From UBA1738 sp045580145 (GTDB lineage: Bacteria; Bacillota; Clostridia; UBA1381): a stretch of 13,015 nucleotides of DNA. This document shows, piece after piece, positions 1 through 5,424 of this stretch (position 1 is its first letter; the number at the start of each line of letters is the position of its first letter). The translations under genes were made by a program, and so were the position numbers. The notes under the pieces were generated by a model that did not search any database, was not told the DNA's origin, and was given only the letters and a program-made list of their open reading frames with translations. The stretch is from positions 1 through 13,015 of the forward strand of contig JAZNNI010000073.1 of the NCBI GenBank assembly GCA_045580145.1, given 5' to 3'.

Positions 1-185
1 GCCACCTTTTCTTCGTCCACTTCAAAGAGAGAATAGTCAGAAATCATCTTTTTTACGGCTGAAATTTTTTGCATTGAGCGTCCCTCTGTCTTTGCTCGCA
101 TAATATCACGAGTTGCATTTGTCATAAGGGAAGTTACCAATGCCGTTATTATAACTGTCAATATAAAGCTTTTTTTACCGCTCAT
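1..185 (-). CDS. S41-family C-terminal processing peptidase, N-terminal fragment (cut by window edge)
   Basis: Only the first 61 codons are in the window; the frame is open to base 1. The ATG (183-185) has a GGAGG ribosome binding site at 193-197, seven bases upstream. The protein starts MSGKKSFILTVIITALVTSL, a short basic start followed by one hydrophobic segment, as expected for a signal anchor. It then reads MISDYSLFEVDEEKVA, which resembles the segment just before the PDZ domain of CtpA-type carboxy-terminal processing proteases. The PDZ domain and the Ser/Lys catalytic residues lie outside the window, so the family call rests on this short match and on context: a CtpA-type gene commonly follows ftsE-ftsX-M23 in Clostridia. 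It would be a membrane-anchored protease facing the cell wall. An inverted repeat lies between it and the M23 gene. Confidence 0.65.
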   Translation of the reverse strand, partial: MSGKKSFILTVIITALVTSLMTNATRDIMRAKTEGRSMQKISAVKKMISDYSLFEVDEEKV

Positions 186-233
186 ATCAAAACCTCCATT
201 GCCATATATTTTATCTTATGCAATTTTTTTCAT

Positions 234-269
234 AATATTATAGGGTGACACTCGCCACCCTATAATATT
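234..269. repeat. Perfect 14-bp inverted repeat between the M23 and S41 genes
   Basis: The arms AATATTATAGGGTG (234-247) and CACCCTATAATATT (256-269) are exactly complementary, with an 8-base loop. On the minus strand, in which both flanking genes are read, the hairpin is followed by an A-rich stretch and not by a U-tract. It is therefore not a standard terminator for the M23 gene. On the plus strand it is followed by a T-rich stretch, but no plus-strand gene leads into it. It may be an RNA processing or stabilising hairpin that sets relative expression within the operon, or a protein-binding palindrome. Confidence 0.8.
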
Positions 270-288
270 TCATTTTTATTTGTATTTA

Positions 289-1431
289 TCACAGATACCC
301 TGCAGGATTTACAGCCTTACCATTCACCTTTACTTCAAAGTGTAAATGGTTGCCCGTAGAGTTCCCTGTAGAGCCGACCTTCGCAATAGTTTGTCCTTTT
401 TTTACAGTCTGTCCGGCACTTACCAAAAGCTTACTGCAATGTGCATAAAGAGTAACATATCCACCGCCGTGGTTTATGGTAACAGTATATCCATAACCAT
501 TTATCCAGCCTGACGTTAATACTGCTCCGTCCTCTGCTGCATAAATCGCTGTCCCATGCGGTGCAGCATAGTCAATTCCTGAATGCAGCTTTCTTGTTCC
601 TGTTATCGGGTGTATTCTATAACCATACGGCGAAGAAATCCTTGTGTAATTTGCAAGCGGGAACAAGAATTTTCCATTACCCGTATATTTCACATTTTTC
701 TGAGATGATGAATTAAGTGCCGCATTAATCTGCGCCTGAATTTGCTGCTCTGCCCTCTCCATTTCAGCTTCCTGACGCTTCAGTTCATTTATATCTGCAT
801 TTAACTCATTTATAAGTCGTTGCTGTTCTGCCTGTTTGGCTTTAATCGTATTTTGCTTACTTTCTAATATTTCTCTTGCCTCAACCTGCTCATTCTTTTC
901 GTTTTCAATAAGTGCTTTTGCCGCCGCAATCTGTTCAACCTGCATTTCATATTCGTCAATGATTGCATTATCGTGCTTTAATATGGACTCAATGATGGAA
1001 ATTCTTGTAAAGAGATCAGAAAGACCTTTTGACTTCAAAATCATCTCAAGGTATGAGACCGTGCCGTTTTCATACATAATCTTCATACGTTTTTTGAGTT
1101 GCTTATCCGTCTTTTTAATTTCTTCATCAAGCACTGCTATTTCGCTGTTTTTTGCGTCTATTTCTGCATTTTTTTCATCAATCGTTGCCTGAACCTGATC
1201 AATATCGTCCTGAAGTCCGGAAATTTCAATATCAAGCGCCAGCTTTTCTTTTTTCTTTGCACTTTGCTCTGCCTGTTTATTTTTTAATTCTTTTTTTGTG
1301 CTTTCAACCTTTTTCTGGTTTTCCGAAAGCTCTTTTTTTAAGTCACTTACACTTTTTGCAGCATTTACAGGCATAGCACTTGTAAATGCAAGTATGGCAG
1401 ATATAATCAAAGTAAATAATCTTTTTTTCAT
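289..1431 (-). CDS. Secreted coiled-coil M23 (LytM) peptidoglycan hydrolase, probable FtsEX effector
   Basis: A 380-residue exported murein endopeptidase. Residues 1-25 form a signal peptide (basic start, hydrophobic core, cleavage near NAA-KS). Residues 28-240 are almost entirely heptad-like and rich in K, E, Q and A, typical of the EnvC/CwlO/PcsB type of coiled coil. The segment around 118-155 (MYENGTVSYLEMILKSKG...) is the conserved region seen in that group. The C-terminal LytM domain spans about 262-380. Its zinc and catalytic residues are all present: H283 and D287 in HSGID, H331 in YAHCS, and H362/H364 in HLHFEV. The hydrolase should thus be active in itself, unlike E. coli EnvC. The ATG has a GGAGG site at 1436-1440 in the 10-base gap after ftsX, indicating co-transcription. 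Inference: FtsEX regulates this enzyme through its coiled coil during division or elongation. Its exact bond specificity cannot be read from sequence. Confidence 0.9.
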   Translation of the reverse strand: MKKRLFTLIISAILAFTSAMPVNAAKSVSDLKKELSENQKKVESTKKELKNKQAEQSAKKKEKLALDIEISGLQDDIDQVQATIDEKNAEIDAKNSEIAVLDEEIKKTDKQLKKRMKIMYENGTVSYLEMILKSKGLSDLFTRISIIESILKHDNAIIDEYEMQVEQIAAAKALIENEKNEQVEAREILESKQNTIKAKQAEQQRLINELNADINELKRQEAEMERAEQQIQAQINAALNSSSQKNVKYTGNGKFLFPLANYTRISSPYGYRIHPITGTRKLHSGIDYAAPHGTAIYAAEDGAVLTSGWINGYGYTVTINHGGGYVTLYAHCSKLLVSAGQTVKKGQTIAKVGSTGNSTGNHLHFEVKVNGKAVNPAGYL

Positions 1432-1441
1432 AGTACCTCCT

Positions 1442-2335
1442 TTAGACGTGAAGATGCTTCCTCATAGATATCGCACTTCCTACAACACCTATAAGGCTAC
1501 CGAAAATCACGAATATCACAGCTATAAAAGGTGTAATTCCCCAAATTCCAACAAACTCAAACACATTAAAGTGGATACCTTCCATATATTTCAAAATCGC
1601 AAAATATCCCCAGAATACAACCAAAAATGCAACAACTGCGCCTAAAAATCCGATAATCATTCCTTCAAGCACAAACGGAATTCTGATAAATCTATCTGTT
1701 GCGCCGATATATTTCATTATGTTTATTTCCTTGCGTCTGTTAAACACAGTAAGCTTAACGGTATTTGAAATAATTACAATCGCAACCATTAATAGTATTA
1801 TCATTATCACGATGCTGAACTTCTTTATTGCACCGGAAATAGAAATTACAGCGCTTACAACATCCTGTTTATTTACAACCTTTTCAACATCTGGTATTGA
1901 CTCTAAGGTTTCGGCAGTTTCCCCTGTTTTCTCAATATCGGAAAGTACAATTTTATATGAATCAGAAAATGGGTTGTCCTCTCTGAATCCCTCAAGCATT
2001 GTTTCGTTTCCGTCAAACATATCATTTATTGCATAATCAAGTGTTTGTTGCTTCGTAAAGAGTGTTACTCCCTTCACATTTTCTATTTTCTCAATTTCCT
2101 GTCCTATTTGAGCTACACGTTCCTCGGTTGCATCGGTATTTATATAAAGCTGAATTTCGCACTGGTCCTTAACTTGCTCGGTAATAGAATTTACATTCAC
2201 AGATAGGATTGCAAACACACCTAAAATTATAAGGCAGCTTGCGATGGTAAATAGCGATGCAACACTCATAAGCCCGTTTCTTGTAACATTTTTTTTAGCT
2301 TCAGAGAATGAATATTTAAGCTTCGACAGATTCAA
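1442..2335 (-). CDS. ftsX: Cell-division ABC transporter-like membrane protein FtsX
   Basis: FtsX is the membrane half of the FtsEX complex, which passes ATP-driven motion to a wall hydrolase outside the cell. With the start chosen here it has 297 residues, close to the usual Firmicute length. Four hydrophobic segments are visible at about 22-45, 172-195, 223-247 and 262-285, with an extracytoplasmic domain between the first two. The motif RRKEINIMKYIGAT before the third segment is typical of FtsX. Start choice: the frame extends 17 codons upstream to an ATG with no ribosome binding site. In contrast, a TTG at 2333-2335 has a perfect GGAGGTGA at 2341-2348, five bases upstream, and gives MNLSKLKYSFSEAKKN, which is where the family begins. 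The gene then overlaps the end of ftsE by 20 bases, suggesting translational coupling. Only 10 bases separate it from the M23 gene. Confidence 0.93.
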   Translation of the reverse strand: MNLSKLKYSFSEAKKNVTRNGLMSVASLFTIASCLIILGVFAILSVNVNSITEQVKDQCEIQLYINTDATEERVAQIGQEIEKIENVKGVTLFTKQQTLDYAINDMFDGNETMLEGFREDNPFSDSYKIVLSDIEKTGETAETLESIPDVEKVVNKQDVVSAVISISGAIKKFSIVIMIILLMVAIVIISNTVKLTVFNRRKEINIMKYIGATDRFIRIPFVLEGMIIGFLGAVVAFLVVFWGYFAILKYMEGIHFNVFEFVGIWGITPFIAVIFVIFGSLIGVVGSAISMRKHLHV

Positions 2336-3011
2336 GATATTCACCTCCAACTTCATCTCGGACGATTTTTCCGTCCTGAACCTCAATTACTCGTTTTTTC
2401 ATTATATCAACAATATCTTTGGCATGGGTAGCCATAATAATTGTTGTTCCCATACGATTAATTTCCTCAAAAATTTCCATTATCTCCATTGCCGTCTTAG
2501 GGTTTAAGTTTCCCGTCGGTTCATCGGCAAGAAGAATTAGCGGATGATTTGCCAATGCTCTTGCAAGCGCGACTCTTTGCTGTTCACCGCCGGATAACTG
2601 CCTTGGGTACATTTTTGCTTTATAATTAAGCCCTACTTCGTTTAAAACCTCAGGCACTCGTCTTCTTATTTCTTTTTTTGATGCTCCTACCACACGCATA
2701 GCAAACTCTACATTTTCATAAACAGTTCTGTCCTCTAAAAGACGGAAATCCTGAAAAACAACACCCATTTTTCTTCTTAAGAACGGGATTTCGTTATCCG
2801 GAAGCTTTGTGACATCAATTCCGTCTAAGTATACTTCACCTTCCGTAACATTGGTTTCTCGCATAAGAAGCTTGGTAATTGTAGTTTTGCCCGCACCACT
2901 TGAGCCTACAAGAAAAACAAATTCTCCGTTTTCAATCTTGAAGCTTGCATTCTCAAGGGCAATATTTCCGGCATCTTCAAATTGTTTGGTAACATTTACA
3001 AATTCTATCAT
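2316..3011 (-). CDS. ftsE: Cell-division ATP-binding protein FtsE
   Basis: This is the cytoplasmic ATPase of the FtsEX complex, 231 residues. All ABC motifs are present: Walker A GSSGAGKT (36-43), Q-loop VFQDFRLL, signature LSGGEQQRVALARAL, Walker B ILLADEP, and the switch histidine in MATHAKDI. One oddity is that the D-loop reads GNLN where FtsE normally has GNLD. The frame extends 17 codons upstream, but MIEFVNVTKQF is the family start, and its ATG (3009-3011) has a GGGAG site nine bases upstream. The gene overlaps ftsX by 20 bases. It lies 64 bases after the regulator gene, with a possible weak terminator in that gap, so it is probably at least partly read from the regulator promoter. Confidence 0.95.
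   Translation of the reverse strand: MIEFVNVTKQFEDAGNIALENASFKIENGEFVFLVGSSGAGKTTITKLLMRETNVTEGEVYLDGIDVTKLPDNEIPFLRRKMGVVFQDFRLLEDRTVYENVEFAMRVVGASKKEIRRRVPEVLNEVGLNYKAKMYPRQLSGGEQQRVALARALANHPLILLADEPTGNLNPKTAMEIMEIFEEINRMGTTIIMATHAKDIVDIMKKRVIEVQDGKIVRDEVGGEYLESVEA
2341..2348 (-). promoter_or_regulatory. Ribosome binding site that decides the ftsX start, inside ftsE
   Basis: On the minus strand the bases read GGAGGTGA, a full match to the anti-Shine-Dalgarno sequence, five bases before a TTG at 2335-2333. The same bases encode Gly-Gly-Glu near the end of FtsE. No comparable site precedes the upstream in-frame ATG codons. Confidence 0.85.
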
Positions 3012-3035
3012 TTTACTATACTCCCAAATTTCACT

Positions 3036-3062
3036 AAAAAGGTGCGGCAAAAAATACCGCAC
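3036..3062 (-). terminator. Possible weak intrinsic terminator or attenuator between the regulator gene and ftsE
   Basis: On the minus strand GTGCGG (3062-3057) and CCGCAC (3047-3042) form a 6-bp GC-rich stem with a 9-base U-rich loop. After one C come five U (3040-3036). The stem is short and the U-tract modest. ftsE starts only 25 bases further on, with no clear promoter of its own. The hairpin more likely dampens read-through into ftsEX than blocks it. Confidence 0.45.
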
Positions 3063-3075
3063 ACTTTACTAAAAC

Positions 3076-4173
3076 CTATATTTTCATAGGATTTGACGAC
3101 AGATATTTATGAACCATCATAGCAACCTTAAATACTATTGCCTGGTCAAACTTTCTGAGGTCAAGACCTGTGAGCTTATATATTTTCTCAAGTCGATACA
3201 CAAGAGTATTTCTGTGTACAAAAAGCTGTCTTGATGTTTCTGAAACATTAAGATCATTTTCAAAGAATTTATTGATAGTAAGAATTGTCTCTGTATCTAA
3301 AAGAGAGATATCTCCTTTTTTAAATACTTCATGAAGGAATAGCTCGCAAAGCTTTATAGGAAGCTGATAAATAAGTCTTCCGATACCAAGACTATCATAG
3401 TTTAATATCGACTTTTCTTCGTCAAATACCTTTCCCACTTCAAGTGCAATCTGTGCTTCCTTATATGAATTATTGAGTTGATTGATATTCTCTGCAACTG
3501 TACTTACTCCGACAAGTATGCTCATCATAGTTTCTGAATGAACATTGTCAAGGATAAGCTTTGCAATATTATTTATTGTCTCCCGTTCTCTTCCATCTCT
3601 AAGCTCTTTAATCAGGACAATATTATTGCTGTCTATATTAATAACAAAATCCTTTTCTTTATCAGGAAACATATTTCTGATAACTTCATATATGCCAACT
3701 TCACCCTTTTTGAGTACCTTAATATAGAACACTGCACGTGGAACCTCAATATCAACGTGAAGCTCCAATGCCTTTTGATGCAAATCAAAGGCAAGCATAT
3801 TGTCAAATATTATATTTTGCATAAATATAGTCTTATCATACTTTTCGTCATAATAATGGCGCACATTATTCGCAGCGACAGTAATACTATTACAGCAATA
3901 GCGCGCAATTTCATCAGTTCCTTCAACGTAAACAATATATTCAGGATAAGGTCTGCCATCAATTAATCTGGCAGTGTAGCCCTCTCTTACGAACATTTTA
4001 TCATTTTCTGTAGCAACATCAATTAATTCCAGCACAACATCTTCGGAAAGTTCAGGTCCGTTTGAAGCTAAAACAAGACCTGTGGCATCAGCAATACCAA
4101 ATTTCTTCGGGAAAACCTCTGCCATCTGAGAAACAATGTCCTGAAATGCTTTACTTATCATAATAAATTCCAT
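3076..4173 (-). CDS. CdaR/PucR-family helix-turn-helix regulator, first gene of the ftsEX operon
   Basis: A 365-residue cytoplasmic regulator in three parts. The N-terminal sensor (about 1-130) contains FGIADATGLVLASNGPE, similar in pattern to the sugar-diacid recognition domain of CdaR proteins. The middle part has the PucR/CdaR GGDEF-like signature (VGVSTVAENINQLNNSYKEA), usually without cyclase activity. The C-terminus is a PucR-type HTH (VSETSRQLFVHRNTLVYRLEKI followed by the LDLRKFDQA segment). The ligand is unknown; diacid binding cannot be inferred from this sequence. Start: the frame opens at a TTG at 4200, but the ATG at 4171-4173 has AGGAAG seven bases upstream and gives MEFIMISKAFQ. 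The next ATG (4159-4161) is also possible. Its place at the head of the ftsEX-hydrolase genes suggests control of wall remodelling or of its own operon. A good promoter and a structured leader lie upstream. Confidence 0.82.
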   Translation of the reverse strand: MEFIMISKAFQDIVSQMAEVFPKKFGIADATGLVLASNGPELSEDVVLELIDVATENDKMFVREGYTARLIDGRPYPEYIVYVEGTDEIARYCCNSITVAANNVRHYYDEKYDKTIFMQNIIFDNMLAFDLHQKALELHVDIEVPRAVFYIKVLKKGEVGIYEVIRNMFPDKEKDFVINIDSNNIVLIKELRDGRERETINNIAKLILDNVHSETMMSILVGVSTVAENINQLNNSYKEAQIALEVGKVFDEEKSILNYDSLGIGRLIYQLPIKLCELFLHEVFKKGDISLLDTETILTINKFFENDLNVSETSRQLFVHRNTLVYRLEKIYKLTGLDLRKFDQAIVFKVAMMVHKYLSSNPMKI

Positions 4174-4284
4174 AGCCTTTCTTCCTGCAACGTAAACCAA
4201 AGCACCCTATCTGCAGGCTGATAGGGCAAAGAACGAAAAAAATTCGCCTAAGGACCGCTTATTTGGTCATAAGTACCAATACTC
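4174..4284 (-). promoter_or_regulatory. Structured mRNA leader of the CdaR/PucR-like gene with H-type pseudoknot over the ribosome binding site
   Basis: On the minus strand CCCTATC (4226-4220) pairs with GATAGGG (4211-4205), seven perfect pairs around the loop AGCCTGCA. Six loop bases, CCTGCA (4217-4212), are exactly complementary to TGCAGG (4189-4184), which overlaps the AGGAAG ribosome binding site (4186-4181). The resulting pseudoknot has loops of 2, 0 and 15 bases, a sterically sound H-type geometry. Upstream, CTTAT/ATAAG (4273-4269 with 4262-4258) and GACC/GGTC (4268-4265 with 4256-4253) are mutually exclusive pairings. It matches no riboswitch class that I recognise. Inference: it controls translation of the regulator. 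Confidence 0.5.
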
Positions 4285-4290
4285 CTTTAT

Positions 4291-4319
4291 ATTATAACAT
4301 AAATTTTCACAAATGTATA
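4291..4319 (-). promoter_or_regulatory. Promoter of the CdaR/PucR-like gene and ftsEX operon
   Basis: The -10 TATAAT (4296-4291) is preceded by TG plus one base, making it an extended -10. It lies 17 bases from TATACA (4319-4314), four of six to consensus. The predicted transcript start is near 4284, leaving a leader of about 110 bases. The 321-base region 4174-4494 holds this promoter and leader and the divergent rsmG promoter; nothing else was recognised. Confidence 0.75.
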
Positions 4320-4434
4320 GTTTTTTTTAATATTTTTCAAAAAATGTTACATTTTCTTAATATTTCTGCTATATTGACAACAATAAACATTTCTTCCTTC
4401 AAGGCTCTCTTTTTATATGCTTATTAAATTTTAA

Positions 4435-4463
4435 TTGACTTAGCATTTTATTTATACTATAAT
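4435..4463 (+). promoter_or_regulatory. rsmG promoter
   Basis: TTGACT (4435-4440) and a perfect TATAAT (4458-4463) are separated by 17 bases. The predicted start near 4470 gives a short leader. AAGGA (4482-4486) lies eight bases before the rsmG ATG. Confidence 0.85.
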
Positions 4464-4494
4464 AAATAAAGAATAATTTTTAAGGAAATATACT

Positions 4495-5226
4495 ATGAAA
4501 GAAATTTTAACAAATGGATTTAAAGAACTCAAGCTTGATATTTCAGATGCGCAAATCAATCAACTTATAACCTACGCAGATTTGCTTGTAGATTGGAATA
4601 CAAAAATCAATCTTACAGCCATATGCGATGACGATGGTATTGCAAAAAAGCATTTTTTAGACAGTGCCACTGCGCTTTTGACAGGTTATGTAAAAGGGAA
4701 AGTGATTGACGTAGGCACAGGCGCCGGTTTCCCAGGGCTTGTACTTAAAATACTAAATCCACAAATCGAACTTACATTGCTTGATTCTTTAAACAAGCGC
4801 ATAAATTTTTTAAAACTTGTAGCAGAGGAAATAAATGCTGATGCTGAATTTATCCACGCGCGTGCCGAAGATGGCGGGCGAACTCATCGTGAAAAGTTTG
4901 ATACCGTTGTTTCACGTGCAGTTGCAAATATGACGCTTTTATCAGAGCTTTGCCTTCCATTTTTAAAGGTTGGCGGATATTTCCTTGCATTAAAAGGGCC
5001 ACTTGCAGACGAAGAACTCGAAGCAGCAAGAAAAGCAATTCACATCCTCGGAGGTGAGGTAGAAGATATTTTTTCTGCAAAAATCCCAGGCACAGACCTA
5101 GACCACAAGATAATTATTATAAAAAAAGTACGACATACTCCGCAACAATACCCCCGAAAACCCGGAATTGCTACAAAAAATCCAATCGGGTCCTGTTATA
5201 ATTTGAAGAAAAAGCCGACTAATTAA
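4495..5226 (+). CDS. rsmG: 16S rRNA (guanine-527 N7) methyltransferase RsmG/GidB
   Basis: A 243-residue SAM-dependent enzyme that makes m7G527 in 16S rRNA; in other bacteria its loss gives low-level streptomycin resistance. The family markers are all visible in order: NTKINLTAI (about 35-43), KHFLDS, the SAM-binding glycine loop DVGTGAGFPG (about 72-81), LLDSLNKRINFL, ARAED, VVSRAVA, LKG and the C-terminal YPRKPGIATKNPI. About eleven residues (SCYNLKKKPTN) follow the usual end and are partly encoded by the left arm of the terminator. It sits directly upstream of noc, as in the origin-proximal cluster of many Firmicutes, but here without mnmG or the soj/spo0J pair. It has its own promoter and terminator, so it is probably transcribed alone. 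Confidence 0.96.
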   Translation: MKEILTNGFKELKLDISDAQINQLITYADLLVDWNTKINLTAICDDDGIAKKHFLDSATALLTGYVKGKVIDVGTGAGFPGLVLKILNPQIELTLLDSLNKRINFLKLVAEEINADAEFIHARAEDGGRTHREKFDTVVSRAVANMTLLSELCLPFLKVGGYFLALKGPLADEELEAARKAIHILGGEVEDIFSAKIPGTDLDHKIIIIKKVRHTPQQYPRKPGIATKNPIGSCYNLKKKPTN

Positions 5227-5243
5227 AAAAGTCGGCTTTTTTT
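5209..5243 (+). terminator. rsmG intrinsic terminator
   Basis: AAAAAGCCGACT (5209-5220) and AGTCGGCTTTTT (5230-5241) form a 12-bp stem with a 9-base loop, and the T-run reaches 5243. The left arm lies inside the last codons of rsmG, and the TAA stop (5224-5226) is in the loop. Confidence 0.92.
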
Positions 5244-5258
5244 GACGAACGATTTTTC

Positions 5259-5286
5259 TTTTCATCCTGAAAATTTATGCTATAAT
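5259..5286 (+). promoter_or_regulatory. noc promoter
   Basis: A perfect TATAAT (5281-5286) preceded by TGC gives an extended -10. TTTTCA (5259-5264), four of six to the -35 consensus, lies 16 bases upstream. The predicted start near 5293 falls at the first base pair of the leader helix. Confidence 0.75.
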
Positions 5287-5293
5287 TCAGTTA

Positions 5294-5389
5294 GTAAGGC
5301 GGTTCGGTAACACTATATGTATATGTGTATAAGCTCCCAAATATGTGCACATCTACTTCCCCCTAAATCAAATTTTCGAGCTGCCTTAC
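5294..5389 (+). ncRNA. Structured 5' leader of noc (candidate cis-regulatory RNA)
   Basis: Bases 5294-5307 (GTAAGGCGGTTCGG) pair with 5376-5389 (TCGAGCTGCCTTAC) along their whole length: 14 pairs, three of them G-U. Inside, GTA (5319-5321) pairs with TAC (5354-5356), and ATGTGTATA (5323-5331) pairs with 5344-5352 across one mismatch, giving a 12-pair hairpin with a 12-base loop. A pyrimidine- and A-rich single strand (5357-5375) completes an asymmetric internal loop. The 3' end has no U-tract, so it is more likely a leader than a free small RNA. I do not recognise it as a known riboswitch. The pairing is seen directly; the function is inferred. Confidence 0.5.
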
Positions 5390-5424
5390 CACCTTCCATT
5401 ATATCATACGAAAGGATAATAATT

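Noticed and set aside
836..1376. Several plus-strand reading frames opposite the M23 coiled coil.
   Set aside because: They are antisense to a gene with strong family evidence, have no ribosome binding sites, and their Phe/Leu/Ser-rich composition is what antisense reading of Lys/Glu-rich codons gives.
4174..4290. Known riboswitch classes (preQ1, c-di-GMP, SAM-II, TPP, purine, T-box) for the regulator leader.
   Set aside because: None of the conserved core bases I know for these classes is present, and the third pseudoknot loop is U-rich instead of A-rich as in preQ1-I.
4850..5080. A minus-strand frame opposite rsmG.
   Set aside because: It overlaps conserved RsmG motifs and has no ribosome binding site or recognisable protein features.
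5294..5389. SRP RNA, 6S RNA or a tRNA as explanation for the structured region before noc.
   Set aside because: It is too short for 6S RNA, lacks the SRP apical loop bases and has no tRNA cloverleaf; no terminator follows it.
5317..5424. An in-frame extension of noc by 36 codons beginning at an ATG at 5317.
   Set aside because: It has no good ribosome binding site, its start lies within the leader RNA structure, and the translated stretch does not look like a ParB/Noc N-terminus. The ATG at 5425 has AAAGGA at normal spacing.
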